From positions 48,093-112,092 of the forward strand of contig NZ_BOPF01000037.1 in assembly GCF_016863615.1 (NCBI RefSeq): a DNA stretch of 64,000 bases. The letters run 5' to 3'. Numbering within the stretch: position 1 is the first letter of the stretch; every line of letters begins with the position of its first letter. The notes beneath the pieces were generated by a model that saw only the letters and a list, made by a program, of their open reading frames with translations, was not told where the DNA came from and ran no database searches. This document shows, one piece after another, positions 52,609-60,772 of the stretch. The position numbers and the translations under genes are program-made. Origin of the DNA: Virgisporangium aliadipatigenens. Lineage in GTDB: Bacteria > Actinomycetota > Actinomycetes > Mycobacteriales > Micromonosporaceae.

Positions 52609-53673
52609 TTATGTTCGTGCCGCGAGGGCGGCGGCGGCAATCGTGAGCAAGCCGTCGACCGCAGCGACCGGATCGCTGGGTGGGTACGGGAACGGTTGCT
52701 CGTCGAGGCATTGTTCGAGGAGCAACTCGGCAACCGCAGCATGGTGGACGATCTCATCGGCGTCGATCGAGCCGGACAGGATGCGGATCTCTACCGTGTC
52801 CCGCACCGGCCTGTCGGTCAGTATCTGGCAGAGATTGACATCGAAGAACTTGCTCAGGTTGCAGTCGTTGGCGGTCTTGCGCAGGGTAGCGGCGTCGGCG
52901 CCGGCATCAGCCGCGGCTACCAGTGGTGCCGGCAGGGGGGCGAGCCGTCGGCAGGCGGGGTTGGTGCGAAAGATCGCACGGAGGGGTTCGCGCCAGTGCG
53001 CGAAGAGCCGAATGAGGTTGTTCAGGGCGGGTGGAGACCGGAACGGGCCGCCGTCGACGTGCATGTGAACGGCAGCCTCGACGGGCACGGTGAAGCCTAG
53101 TTCGCGCGCCGGAGCGAGCAACTCGTCGAGCGCCTCGCGGTGATCTTCGGTCAGCGGTGGGGTGATGACCTCACAGGGGCGTTCCCGCTCTCCGCCCTGC
53201 GGCGCGGCCAGCGCGATGGTCGCACCGCCAGGGTCGTCAAGCCGGAAGACATCGCCGATCTGCTCGACCCGGGTGCCCCACAACCGTGCGGTCTCCTCCA
53301 GCGCCGCGGAGATCGATTGTGCCGGGTCGCTGTGCGCGGCGAGCAGGCGCAGCAGCCGCGGGTCGTCGCTGAGCACCCGGAACCAGCCCGGGGCAGCGGC
53401 CGCCCCCGGGTCAAGTCCCGCGACGAGGGTGACGTCGTCGACCAGGGTGCACAGCGGTGAGCCGTCAGCCCGGCGCACCTCGAAACCCAGCGTCAGGTGC
53501 AGAAATCGCCCCACCCCGGGCACCAGGGAGGGTTCACTGTCTTCGTGCCACACCGGCCGGACGCTGCCGCCGCAGCGGCCGGCCAACTCCACGGCGAGGC
53601 TGCGCCGGCTCAGGCCGGGCGGCGCCATCAACTCGACCTCGAAGCCGATACGCCGGCGCAGCGGCGGGGTCAC
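52609..53673 (-). CDS. Amidoligase-family enzyme
   Basis: A 354-residue protein of the putative amidoligase family (Amidoligase_2 type, related to COOH-NH2 ligases). It has RRRIGFEVELMAPPGLSRRS at the start, the acidic segment PVWHEDSEPSLV, the Glu-containing EVITPPLTEDHREALDELLA and VEAAVHMHVDGGPF with metal-type His, then ALNNLIRLFAHWREPLRAIF. The fold is glutamine-synthetase-like and forms amide bonds with ATP. GTG start at 53673 overlaps the stop of the triple-repeat membrane protein gene, so the two are coupled. The substrate is not known, and the neighbouring repeat protein is an obvious candidate. Confidence 0.8.
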   Translation of the reverse strand: MTPPLRRRIGFEVELMAPPGLSRRSLAVELAGRCGGSVRPVWHEDSEPSLVPGVGRFLHLTLGFEVRRADGSPLCTLVDDVTLVAGLDPGAAAAPGWFRVLSDDPRLLRLLAAHSDPAQSISAALEETARLWGTRVEQIGDVFRLDDPGGATIALAAPQGGERERPCEVITPPLTEDHREALDELLAPARELGFTVPVEAAVHMHVDGGPFRSPPALNNLIRLFAHWREPLRAIFRTNPACRRLAPLPAPLVAAADAGADAATLRKTANDCNLSKFFDVNLCQILTDRPVRDTVEIRILSGSIDADEIVHHAAVAELLLEQCLDEQPFPYPPSDPVAAVDGLLTIAAAALAART

Positions 53674-54494
53674 GGCTTGATGGGCAGGGTCTCGCCCGCG
53701 AGCAGCTTCTGACCGCCGGCAACCTTCGCCTCGTACGGGTCGGGAAGGTTCCACAGCGCGGCCAGTTCGACCGCGTCCTCGTAGGTGTAGCCCGCAGAGA
53801 AGAACTTCGCGACGGCAGTCGATTCCTTCTGCGCCGCGACGTTCTCCGGCTTCGGCTCGATCGGCAGCTTCTCGCCCGCTTCCAGCTTCTTGCCCGCGAC
53901 GACCTTCGCTTCCGACGGACTCGGAAGGTTCCATAGCGCGGCGAGCTGCACCGCGTCATCCCAGACATATCCGGCGCCGAAGAACGCCGCTAGCGCGGCC
54001 GCGTCGGCGGGAACGGCCGGTTCGGACGTCGTGGGGTCGCTCGGGTTCGGGTGCGGCGGGATCGGCAAGGTTTCACCGGCCAGCAGGCGCCGACCGGCCT
54101 CGGCCTTGACCTGGCCGATGTTCTGCCCGGTGTGCCATAGCGCGGCGAGCTGCACCGCGTCGTCGTACCCGTAGCCGGCCGCGAAGTACGCCGCCCAGTA
54201 CCTGTCTAGGTCGGCCTGGGTGAAAGACGGGGCGACCGAGGGGATCGGGGAGCCCGGTGCCCCGGCATTGATCCCAATGCCGCGGGGGTGTCCGCCCAGT
54301 ACCGAGGGCAGTTGCACCGCCCCGGCGATCAGGCCGGCACTCAACACCGCACCACCCGCGACCTGCGCGCCGCGGCGACGCCGCTTATAGATGCGGGAGA
54401 GCTCCAGCACTCGCGCGTAAACCGCGGCCGGGTCGGGAGCGAGGGTCTCATGAGTCTCGAATGCTTCGCGTAGCTGCTCACCGTGATCGGTCAC
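53670..54494 (-). CDS. Membrane protein with three 44-residue repeats
   Basis: A 274-residue protein. A 40-residue cytoplasmic head with basic stop (RIYKRRRRG) is followed by one membrane helix (about residues 43-65). After a Pro/Ser linker come three near-identical units at residues 103-146, 171-214 and 231-274. Each has AGYxxDDAVQLAALW in its first half and LLAGETLPIPP-like at its end (AGYGYDDAVQLAALWHTG, AGYVWDDAVQLAALWNLP, AGYTYEDAVELAALWNLP). Linkers are Pro/Ser/Glu-rich. The head next to a sigma gene suggests an anti-sigma or sensor role. No known family fits the repeats. It ends in GTGA overlap with the amidoligase gene. Confidence 0.75.
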   Translation of the reverse strand: MTDHGEQLREAFETHETLAPDPAAVYARVLELSRIYKRRRRGAQVAGGAVLSAGLIAGAVQLPSVLGGHPRGIGINAGAPGSPIPSVAPSFTQADLDRYWAAYFAAGYGYDDAVQLAALWHTGQNIGQVKAEAGRRLLAGETLPIPPHPNPSDPTTSEPAVPADAAALAAFFGAGYVWDDAVQLAALWNLPSPSEAKVVAGKKLEAGEKLPIEPKPENVAAQKESTAVAKFFSAGYTYEDAVELAALWNLPDPYEAKVAGGQKLLAGETLPIKP

Positions 54495-54502
54495 GACGTC
54501 TC

Positions 54503-55009
54503 CTAGGTATAGATCCGAACTTGCTGCTCCGACAGCAGCCGCAGCTTCCGCAGTGCTTTCGCAGCCTGGCTGCGGACCGTTGCCTGCCGGCAGCCGAGGA
54601 GATCAGCTATCGCCTCGTCCTGCATCTGCTCGTAGTAGCGCAGGACGAGCACGGCTCGCTGTTTGGGGCCCAGCGTGGCGAGCCGGCGCCACAGGTCATC
54701 CGCGTCCGCCACACCCTCGGCAGGATCTCCGACCTTGCCTCGGGTGTCGGCCAGGTCAGCCAGGCGCTCCCCAACGGCGAACACGCGGCGCACCGTCCAC
54801 GTACGGCGCCAGGAAAGGTACTCATTGAGCACCATGCGCCGTACATACGCCTCAGGCGACTCCGACCCGGAGATCCGCCGCCACCGGACATGGGCGCGGG
54901 CCAGCACCTCCTGCACAACGTCTTGAGCAAGATCGTGGTCACCCGTCAGGACAATCGCGTAACGCAGGAGGCTGGGTAAGCGGGCCACCGCGAACTCCTC
55001 GAAGGTCAC
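54503..55009 (-). CDS. SigE-family RNA polymerase sigma factor
   Basis: About 168 residues with ECF-type regions: region 2 (FEEFAVARLPSLLRYAIVLT, DHDLAQDVVQEVLARAHVRW, MVLNEYLSWRRTW) and region 4 (LGPKQRAVLVLRYYEQMQDE, then AIADLLGCRQATVRSQAAKA). This is the SigE-like group of actinobacteria, usually coupled to a downstream membrane protein gene. GTG at 55009 begins VTFEEFA. An upstream frame continues into recombinase debris. The gene ends 8 bases before the triple-repeat gene, so the three genes form one operon. The region upstream is a decayed recombinase, so the original promoter may be gone. Confidence 0.85.
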   Translation of the reverse strand: MTFEEFAVARLPSLLRYAIVLTGDHDLAQDVVQEVLARAHVRWRRISGSESPEAYVRRMVLNEYLSWRRTWTVRRVFAVGERLADLADTRGKVGDPAEGVADADDLWRRLATLGPKQRAVLVLRYYEQMQDEAIADLLGCRQATVRSQAAKALRKLRLLSEQQVRIYT

Positions 55010-55069
55010 ACCACTGAAGACGGCACCGGCAGTCCCCGCGTGCACCGCCCGTACGATATTTTTCTGCTC

Positions 55070-55914
55070 CGCCCGCGTCGTGGCCGAGTTCTTCGACGTC
55101 GGACAGAGCCGTTCCCTGTCGTGGCAGCGCCGCCCCCAGGCCGGTCTTCTTCTGGCGGCGTTGCGGGACCCGCGGCGCGGCTTCGCCGACGTGGTCGTGG
55201 GGGAGCCGCACGCGCCTTCTACGGCAACCAGTTCGGTCTGACCGTGCCGCTGTTCGTCCACTTCGGTGTCCGGCTGTGGGTGCCGGCGATCGGCGGCCCG
55301 ATGGATGCGGACAACGAGGCCCACGAACTGGTCATGTCGGTCTTCGGTGGGATGAGCAAGGCGAACGCAACCGGATCAAGCTCCGGGTCAAGACCGCGAT
55401 GGCCGCACAGACCCTGCCGGAGGGCGCTATCTCGGCGGCCGCCCGCCCTACGGCTACACCCTGGTCGATCTTGGTCCGCATCCGAACCCGGCCAAGGCCG
55501 CTACCGGCCGCCACCTGCGCGGCCTCGTCCCCGACCCGGTAACCGCACCGGTCGTCCGACGTATCATCGCCGAGTTCCTTACCGGCTACGGCATCCATGC
55601 CATCGCCGAGAACCTGACCAACGACCACGTGCCCTGCCCGTCAGCCGCCGACCGGGCCCGCAACCGGCACCGCACCGGTGTGGCCTGGACCAAGAGCGCA
55701 GTGCGGGTATCCTCACCAACCCCCGCTACACCGGCCGCCAAGTCTGGAACAAGCAACGACGTAGCCCTCGGCCACACACCCGTCATGCGGTGGAACCACA
55801 CCGCCGACCGGATCGTGTCCAAGGAGATAGTCCACGAGCCGATCATTAACGACGACACCTTCAACCAGGCCCAACACCTACGCGGTCAACGCGCCGCCGG
55901 CAAAGGCATCCGAC
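55070..55914 (+). pseudogene. Serine recombinase, decayed and truncated
   Basis: Pieces of a large serine recombinase are read across several frames: AEFFDVGQSRSLSWQRRPQA, then FADVVVGEPH near 55200, FGLTVPLFVHFGVRLWVPAI, LGGRPPYGYTLVDLGPHPNP, GLVPDPVTAPVVRRIIAEFL, and VHEPIINDDTFNQAQ near 55850. The N-terminal catalytic stretch is missing and there are at least three frame breaks. The end is cut by the IS3 insertion at 55915. It is homologous to the intact recombinase start at 63730. Confidence 0.8.
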
Positions 55915-55937
55915 TGAGTTCCCCCGGTTTCCGGGAG
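55915..55937. repeat. Left inverted repeat of the IS3 element
   Basis: Begins TGAGTTCCCCCGGTTTCC and pairs with the right end at 57217-57240 apart from one indel and a few mismatches. Confidence 0.75.
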
Positions 55938-55978
55938 TCTTCTGATCATGGTCTGATGGCCATGGGGCGGACCGTTCT

Positions 55979-56290
55979 GTGGCAGCACCGAAGAAGTACC
56001 CGGACGAGCTGCGTGCCTGTGCGGTGCGGTTGTATCGGGACTCGGATCCGAAGCCGACGATCCGGAAGTTGGCCGAGCAACTCGGCGTGCACCACGAGGC
56101 GTTGCGTAACTGGATCCGGCAGGACCAGGCCGACCGCGGCGAGCGTGAGGACCGGCCGGCGAAGGACATGGTCGAAGAGAGCCGCCGGCTGATGCGGGAG
56201 AACGCCGAGTTGCGGCGGGCGAACGACATCTTGAAGGCTGCGAGCGTGTATTTCGCGGCGGAGCTCGATCCGACCCGGCGACGGTCATGA
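55979..56290 (+). CDS. IS3 OrfA (helix-turn-helix transposase subunit)
   Basis: A 103-residue protein (AAPKKYPDELRACAVRLYRD, then KLAEQLGVHHEALRNWIRQD and a leucine-zipper-like SRRLMRENAELRRANDILKA). This is the InsE/HTH_Tnp_1 part of IS3-type transposase. GTG start at 55979. The ATG of OrfB overlaps its stop (ATGA), so translation is coupled, or a frameshift makes the fusion protein. No clear slippery A-run was seen. Confidence 0.9.
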   Translation: MAAPKKYPDELRACAVRLYRDSDPKPTIRKLAEQLGVHHEALRNWIRQDQADRGEREDRPAKDMVEESRRLMRENAELRRANDILKAASVYFAAELDPTRRRS

Positions 56291-57210
56291 GGTTCGTCGA
56301 CGAACACCGTGACCGCTTCGCGGTCGCGCTCCTGCTACGGGTTCTCGGCATCGGCGAGTCCACCTTCTACCGCTGGCTCGACCGCGAACAGCGCCCGTGC
56401 GAGCGGGCCGACGTCGACCGGGCGTTGTTGTCCAACATCTACGACATCTGGGAAGCGTCCGGGCGCACCTACGGCGCGGACAGGGTCCACCAGCAGCTAC
56501 GCCGTGACGGGATCGCTGTCGGCCGCAAACGCGTCGAGCGGTTGATGGCCGGCCAGGGCTGGCAGGGCGCGTTCCTACGCCGCGGCTGGCGCGGCGGCGC
56601 GACCCGGCAGGACCCGCACCACACCCCGGCGCCGGACCTGGTCAACCGCCGGTTCTCCGCGACGGCACCGAACCGGTTGTGGGTCGCTGACGTCACCCGC
56701 ATCCGATGCGGTGAGGGCGCGTTCTGGCTCGCCGCCGTTCGGGACGTGTTCTCCCGGCGCATCGTCGGCTGGAAGACCTCCGACCGGTGCGACACCGACC
56801 TCGTCCTCGGCGCCCTGGAGTACGGGATCTGGTCCCGTGACGTCCGCGACGGGCAGCTTATCCACCACTCCGACCGCGGGTCGAACTACACGTCGTTCCG
56901 CTTCGGACAGCGGCTGGCCGACAACGGGATCCTGCCCTCGATGGGCTCGGTCGGCTACAGCTACGACAACGCGCTGATGGAGAACTTCTTCTCCACCCTC
57001 AAGATTGAACTGGTCTACCGACACGCCTGGCGCACCCGTGACGAGGCCGAAAACGCCGTCTTCGCCTACATCGACGGCTGGTACAACACCCGCCGCATCC
57101 AGAAGGAACTCGGCTACCTCAGCCCCGACGAATACGAAGCCGCCTGGCACACCAACCAGACAAACCCTGAGACAGCTACCGTTCAGCCTGAACCAACGGG
57201 CGCCAGGTAA
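56287..57210 (+). CDS. IS3 OrfB (DDE transposase/integrase)
   Basis: A 307-residue protein with an N-terminal HTH_21 region (RTYGADRVHQQLRRDGIAVG) and an rve integrase core. The three catalytic acids are visible: Asp in WVADVTRIRCGEGAFWLAAV, Asp in LIHHSDRGSNYTSFRFGQRL and Glu in YDNALMENFFSTLKIELVYR. The C-terminal YIDGWYNTRRIQKELGYLSP is typical. The frame is intact, so the element could still be active. A decayed relative is at 36240-36443. Confidence 0.92.
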   Translation: MRFVDEHRDRFAVALLLRVLGIGESTFYRWLDREQRPCERADVDRALLSNIYDIWEASGRTYGADRVHQQLRRDGIAVGRKRVERLMAGQGWQGAFLRRGWRGGATRQDPHHTPAPDLVNRRFSATAPNRLWVADVTRIRCGEGAFWLAAVRDVFSRRIVGWKTSDRCDTDLVLGALEYGIWSRDVRDGQLIHHSDRGSNYTSFRFGQRLADNGILPSMGSVGYSYDNALMENFFSTLKIELVYRHAWRTRDEAENAVFAYIDGWYNTRRIQKELGYLSPDEYEAAWHTNQTNPETATVQPEPTGAR

Positions 57211-57216
57211 CCACCA

Positions 57217-57240
57217 CTCCCCGAAAGCGGGGGGAACTCA
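57217..57240. repeat. Right inverted repeat of the IS3 element
   Basis: The outer end reads GGGGGGAACTCA on the plus strand, the complement of the left-end start. Imperfect, with one extra C relative to the left copy. Confidence 0.75.
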
Positions 57241-57526
57241 GTTCGCCCTCCGAGCCGTGGAACACGATGGGCTGGGTCTCGATCGGCTCCTCGGGTCCGC
57301 GTATCCAGATGGCGACCAGCCCACCGGTCCCGTCCTGCCCGAAAACCCGCAACGGCGCTGGACCGGCCGAAGGGCTGCCGGTCCAGGACCGCCACCACTC
57401 AGACGTCTCGACGGACCACATGAACTCGTCGTACGGCTCGAAGTCGTAACCGTCGTGGTCCGTTGAGAAGCCTGCGGCGTGTGCCGCGGCCAGCGGAGCC
57501 GGCAGCATGCGGTCCTCGTCCTGCAT
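57241..57526 (-). pseudogene. SMI1/KNR4-like protein truncated by IS3
   Basis: A 95-codon stretch from ATG at 57526 reads MLPAPLAAAHAAGFSTDHDG, YDFEPYDEFMWSVETSEWWR, LRVFGQDGTGGLVAIWI, then a short IS-derived end. The VFGQDGTGG and YDFEPY patterns are those of SMI1/KNR4 (SUKH-type) proteins, many of which are immunity proteins against polymorphic toxins. The C-terminal half is replaced by IS3 sequence at 57240. No toxin gene is nearby in the window. Confidence 0.65.
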
Positions 57527-57619
57527 GAGCAGAGTCCATGAGGGCTGCGTCGCGACGATGGAACGCAGAGACCGGGCCGGAAGACACCTTCGGCACTTCG
57601 GTCCGCGCGCTCAGCGGCA

Positions 57620-58111
57620 TTACCGTGAACCTGATCCTGTTGCGGACGGGGACTTCGGCGCGGGCCATCGATGTGGATGTGCCTCAATGCTTTCCGTTTT
57701 GCCGTCGGCGGCGTCCCAGCGGCGGCGCGCTTCGGCGAATGCGGCCCCATGCTCGGTGGCCCAGTCGGCGAGGACTCGCATCGGGCCGGTCAGGGTGTGC
57801 CCGAGTTCGGTGAGGGCGTACTCGACCTGTGGCGGGATGGTCGCGTAGGCGGTGCGGCTGACCAGGCCGTCGCGCTGCAACCGTCGCAGGGTCAGCGTGA
57901 GCATTCGCTGCGAGATACCAGGAATCAGCCGGTGTAGTTCGCGGAAACGTCGTACGCCATCCACCAGTTCGGCGAGGACCAGCATCGACCACCGATCGCC
58001 GACCCGGTCGATGATGTCGCGTAGGCCACAGTCATGGGCGAAACTGCTCGCGCATAGTGCTTCGCCCAGCTCACTGCGCGTCCTGGTTACCGCCGTGTGC
58101 CCATCTGACAT
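57620..58111 (-). CDS. HxlR-family winged-helix regulator
   Basis: A 163-residue regulator. The HxlR winged helix is clear: HDCGLRDIIDRVGDRWSMLV, LAELVDGVRRFRELHRLIPG, SQRMLTLTLRRLQRDGLVSR and YATIPPQVEYALTELGHTLT. ATG at 58111 was chosen with GGAGG ten bases upstream. It is divergent from an NmrA-like dehydrogenase gene across 19 bases, the typical HxlR/redox-sensor arrangement, so it likely controls that gene in response to reactive aldehydes or quinones. Confidence 0.92.
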   Translation of the reverse strand: MSDGHTAVTRTRSELGEALCASSFAHDCGLRDIIDRVGDRWSMLVLAELVDGVRRFRELHRLIPGISQRMLTLTLRRLQRDGLVSRTAYATIPPQVEYALTELGHTLTGPMRVLADWATEHGAAFAEARRRWDAADGKTESIEAHPHRWPAPKSPSATGSGSR

Positions 58112-58130
58112 CAAAGTGCCTCCTTTTGCG

Positions 58131-59030
58131 ATGACCGCTGTCCGTTGGATCGTCGCACTCGTGATCCTGTTGACAGGTGCCTCCGGCGGTCTCGGCCGTC
58201 TCATTGCCGCGGGGCTCGCGACCCGCTCCGTCCCGTTCATCGCCGCTACCCGTGACCCGTCACGCCTGCCGGATCCCTTGCCCGGGTCGGTGTCGCAGCG
58301 AACGCTCGACCTCGATGATCCCCGCACAATGGCCGCGGCGTTCGACGGCGTCACGACGGCGATCCTCGTCTCGGCCGGGTTCGCGGAACCGGACACCGTC
58401 ATCGCCCGACACCGAGCCGGTCTGGACGCCGCGGCGCGGGCCGGCGTGCGTCACGTCGTCTACACCAGCCTGTCCTCAGCCGGCGACCACCTGGCCTACG
58501 CGCTGCCGCACCGATGGACGGAGCGATACCTCGCGGCCGGACCGCTCAGCTGGACCGTGCTGCGCAACGGTCTGTACGCCGAACTGGTGGCCCCAGACGT
58601 TGCCCGCGCCGCTGAGACCGGCATCCTGGCAGCCCCGTTCGGCGACGGCGCACTCGCCGCTGTCGCCCGCGCCGACCTTGCCGACGTCGCCGTGCAAGTG
58701 GCCGTCGACGCCGACGCGGACCCGCGCGAGCACTCCGGACGAACCTACGAACTGGTGGGTACCCGACCGATCAGCGGCGGTGACCTCGCCGCCGCCGCGG
58801 GTCCGGACGTGAAGTATCGACCGACAACGCTGGCCGCCCTCCGCGCCGATCTGACCGACGCGGGCCTCCCACCGTTCGCCGTGGCGTACGTGACATCGAC
58901 GTACGCGACCGTCGCGGCCGGGTTCCTCGCCGACTCCCACCGCGGGACCGGTGGCGACCTCGCCTCCCTGCTCCGCACCCCACCTCGGGATCCCATCGCC
59001 GTCATCCGCGACAGCATGGTCACCACGTAA
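58131..59030 (+). CDS. NmrA-like NAD(P)-binding protein
   Basis: A 299-residue protein. The Rossmann motif is LLTGASGGLGRLIAAGLATR, the second basic loop AATRDPSRLP and the later VRHVVYTSLSSAG, SWTVLRNGLYAELVAPDVAR. This is the NmrA/QOR2 atypical SDR group that binds NAD(P) and senses redox or reduces quinones. The head MTAVRWIVALVI is longer than usual. The ATG at 58131 lies in the 19-base divergent gap with the HxlR gene. Confidence 0.88.
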   Translation: MTAVRWIVALVILLTGASGGLGRLIAAGLATRSVPFIAATRDPSRLPDPLPGSVSQRTLDLDDPRTMAAAFDGVTTAILVSAGFAEPDTVIARHRAGLDAAARAGVRHVVYTSLSSAGDHLAYALPHRWTERYLAAGPLSWTVLRNGLYAELVAPDVARAAETGILAAPFGDGALAAVARADLADVAVQVAVDADADPREHSGRTYELVGTRPISGGDLAAAAGPDVKYRPTTLAALRADLTDAGLPPFAVAYVTSTYATVAAGFLADSHRGTGGDLASLLRTPPRDPIAVIRDSMVTT

Positions 59031-59286
59031 TTTTTGCCTCACCCGCAAGCCCGACAATCCGGAAGCGGCACAGGAGTTCAACCCCGATCAGTGCACCATT
59101 CTCCGCGGATCAGGGATTACTGGACGCCGAAGGCGCCGGTAATCAGGCCACGACAGGTGGCAATCGGCCGGTGCGCACCGACAGCGGCATGAGCGGACGC
59201 CGTAGCGTGCAAAGGCCGGCAGCCACTCCCGTCACGCATGCTGTTTGACTTGGGGACGACGGTCGGTTGAGGAGGTGTGGGTGGTG
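59031..59286. other. Intergenic region
   Basis: No gene supported. A purine-rich GGTTGAGGAGG near 59265 is the likely ribosome site of the next, frameshifted gene. Confidence 0.35.
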
Positions 59287-59599
59287 GTGAGGATTCTTAT
59301 GGAGTCTCTCCATCAGACGGTGCTCGAACACCCAGCGACCAGGGCTGGACGAGGGGCGAGTCCGGTACTACATGGAGCATCCAGGCGAGATCAGGGGTGT
59401 TCTCGTCTACGAGGGCCCCGATAGCGGCGAACGGATCACCGTCAACGGACATCACCGTGTGGAGGCGGCCCGGCGCCTCGGCTGGCGGGATATTGATGTT
59501 GACCTTCGGCCAGGCACTCGGCAGGATGCCTTGTCTTATCAAGATCTCGTACGAAAGCCTTGGTCGGAGATTGAGGGAGAGGCAGTGCGCGACGCTTGA
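59287..59599 (+). pseudogene. ParB-like nuclease-domain protein, frameshifted
   Basis: The head from GTG 59287 reads VRILMESLHQTVLEHPATR in one frame. After a frame change near 59335-59345 it continues GLDEGRVRYYMEHPGEIRGV, LVYEGPDSGERITVNGHHRV, EAARRLGWRDIDVDL. The NGHHRVEAARRLGW pattern is that of ParB/sulfiredoxin-like nuclease domains. Joined, the protein would have about 105 residues. An ATG at 59372 would give only the second part. Confidence 0.6.
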
Positions 59600-60119
59600 T
59601 TCGTCGGTAGCACAGCACCCGGTTCGGAGCTGTCTGTCGAGCGATGAGCACCTCGACTGCATGACATTGGGTAGCAGCCTGTTGGTGACGACCGTGCGTC
59701 GCTAAGTCGAATCCGGACAGCGGTATGAGCGGATGTCACCCGCCATGTGACTGCTCGGAGCCGGCCCGGTCGGCCATTCGCCGCAACCGTCCAAACCACA
59801 TCGATCAGCTCGCGGTCGGACGGCAGGCTCAGAACCGTGGGGACTGGCGGGCGCCGATTGGCGGTGGACCAGCCGAAGCGCTGTCGTGAGCCAGACGCGA
59901 AGATCGGCGAGCTCGCGGACCGGGTCTGGTCTCTCTCTGTTCCTGCCACGAACGGACGGCGTCTCCCGCGGTCCGGATACGAGTGGATCTATGTCGCCGG
60001 TGGGGCGAGCCGCGCGTGACGAGTTCGATTCTTGGGCCGGCGCTGGCGGACTTGCGGGTACCGGACGGCGCCCGCGTTCACCTCGACGCCGGCATCAACC
60101 CGCTCGACCGGGCGCGACG
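59600..60119. other. Long gap with a possible IS5-type remnant
   Basis: Five hundred and twenty bases without a supported gene. Near 60020-60110 a plus frame reads ILGPALADLRVPDGARVHLD, then AGINPLDRARRQ. This resembles the LGPTLDxL...VHLDAGYDS segment of IS5-family transposases but has no start, no catalytic residues and no inverted repeats. Otherwise I see nothing definite. Confidence 0.35.
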
Positions 60120-60707
60120 TCAGTTGGCGACACCTGCGATATCCGGACGCAGCAGCGCGAACGCCCGGTCGAGCAGGACATCACGCTTCGCGGTGCCACC
60201 GGTGCGGGCCCACTCCTGCGTGACGGTGTCCAGCGCCGCTGCGGCGGCGTTAGTAAGTAGATCGGCGGTGAATGCATCAAGTGGTGGGTCGGATCGAGCG
60301 CGCAGCGCGTCACTGACGCTCTGGCGCCACTCGGCTCGCTTTTCGTGCAGGCGCGCCCGCAGCGATGGGGTGACCTCGATGAGGCGGAGTCTGGTCTGGG
60401 CCTGCTCGGAGTCGTGGATTTGCTGCTGCCATCGCCTCAGCACCTGGTGCAGGCAGTGCCACGGGTCGTCGCCGGGCTCCTCGCGGATCTCGACGATGAC
60501 CTGCTCGCCGAGGATATCGACGTCTCCGAAGACGGCGTCCTCCTTGGCCGGGAAGTACCGGAAGAAGCTGCGTTTGGTCAGCCCGGCGGCGGCCGCGATC
60601 TGTTCCACGGTCGTCGCATCGAATCCCTGCTCGGCGAAGAGCCGCATCGCGACGGCGGCGAGTTCGGCCCGCACTGCTCGCCGCGTCCGTTCCCGCAAGC
60701 CTGTCAC
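60120..60707 (-). CDS. TetR-family regulator
   Basis: A 195-residue TetR protein with a clear helix-turn-helix (RLFAEQGFDATTVEQIAAAA, GLTKRSFFRYFPAKEDAVFG) and a helical ligand domain. GTG at 60707 (VTGLRERT) fits the family start. ATG at 60731 would add 8 residues. It diverges from an SDR gene over about 65 bases that contain a symmetric element, so it probably controls that gene and itself. Confidence 0.9.
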   Translation of the reverse strand: MTGLRERTRRAVRAELAAVAMRLFAEQGFDATTVEQIAAAAGLTKRSFFRYFPAKEDAVFGDVDILGEQVIVEIREEPGDDPWHCLHQVLRRWQQQIHDSEQAQTRLRLIEVTPSLRARLHEKRAEWRQSVSDALRARSDPPLDAFTADLLTNAAAAALDTVTQEWARTGGTAKRDVLLDRAFALLRPDIAGVAN

Positions 60708-60744
60708 GCACCGAAGTCTACTTAACAACATGCGATGTCGAAAC

Positions 60745-60759
60745 TGTCACCCGGTGTCA
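60745..60759. promoter_or_regulatory. Candidate TetR operator between tetR and SDR genes
   Basis: TGTCACCCGGTGTCA is symmetric at 12 of 15 positions (TGnCACC-n-GGTGnCA) and sits 13 bases before the SDR start. A TetR box by position and symmetry. Confidence 0.5.
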
Positions 60760-60772
60760 TATAGTGAGGTCC

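Larger units (their letters stand above)
55915..57240 (+). mobile_element. Complete IS3-family insertion sequence
   Basis: About 1326 bases bounded by imperfect terminal inverted repeats, with OrfA and OrfB inside. Both ends begin TGAGTTCCCCC when read inward. No target duplication is evident at the flanks (GAC before, GTT after), so the element may have taken part in a rearrangement after insertion. It cuts the decayed recombinase on the left and the SMI1/KNR4-like gene on the right. Confidence 0.8.

Noticed and set aside
55902..57250. Target-site duplication around the IS3 element
   Set aside because: Flanks GAC and GTT (or CGA and TTC with a shifted end) do not match, so no 3-4 base duplication can be claimed.
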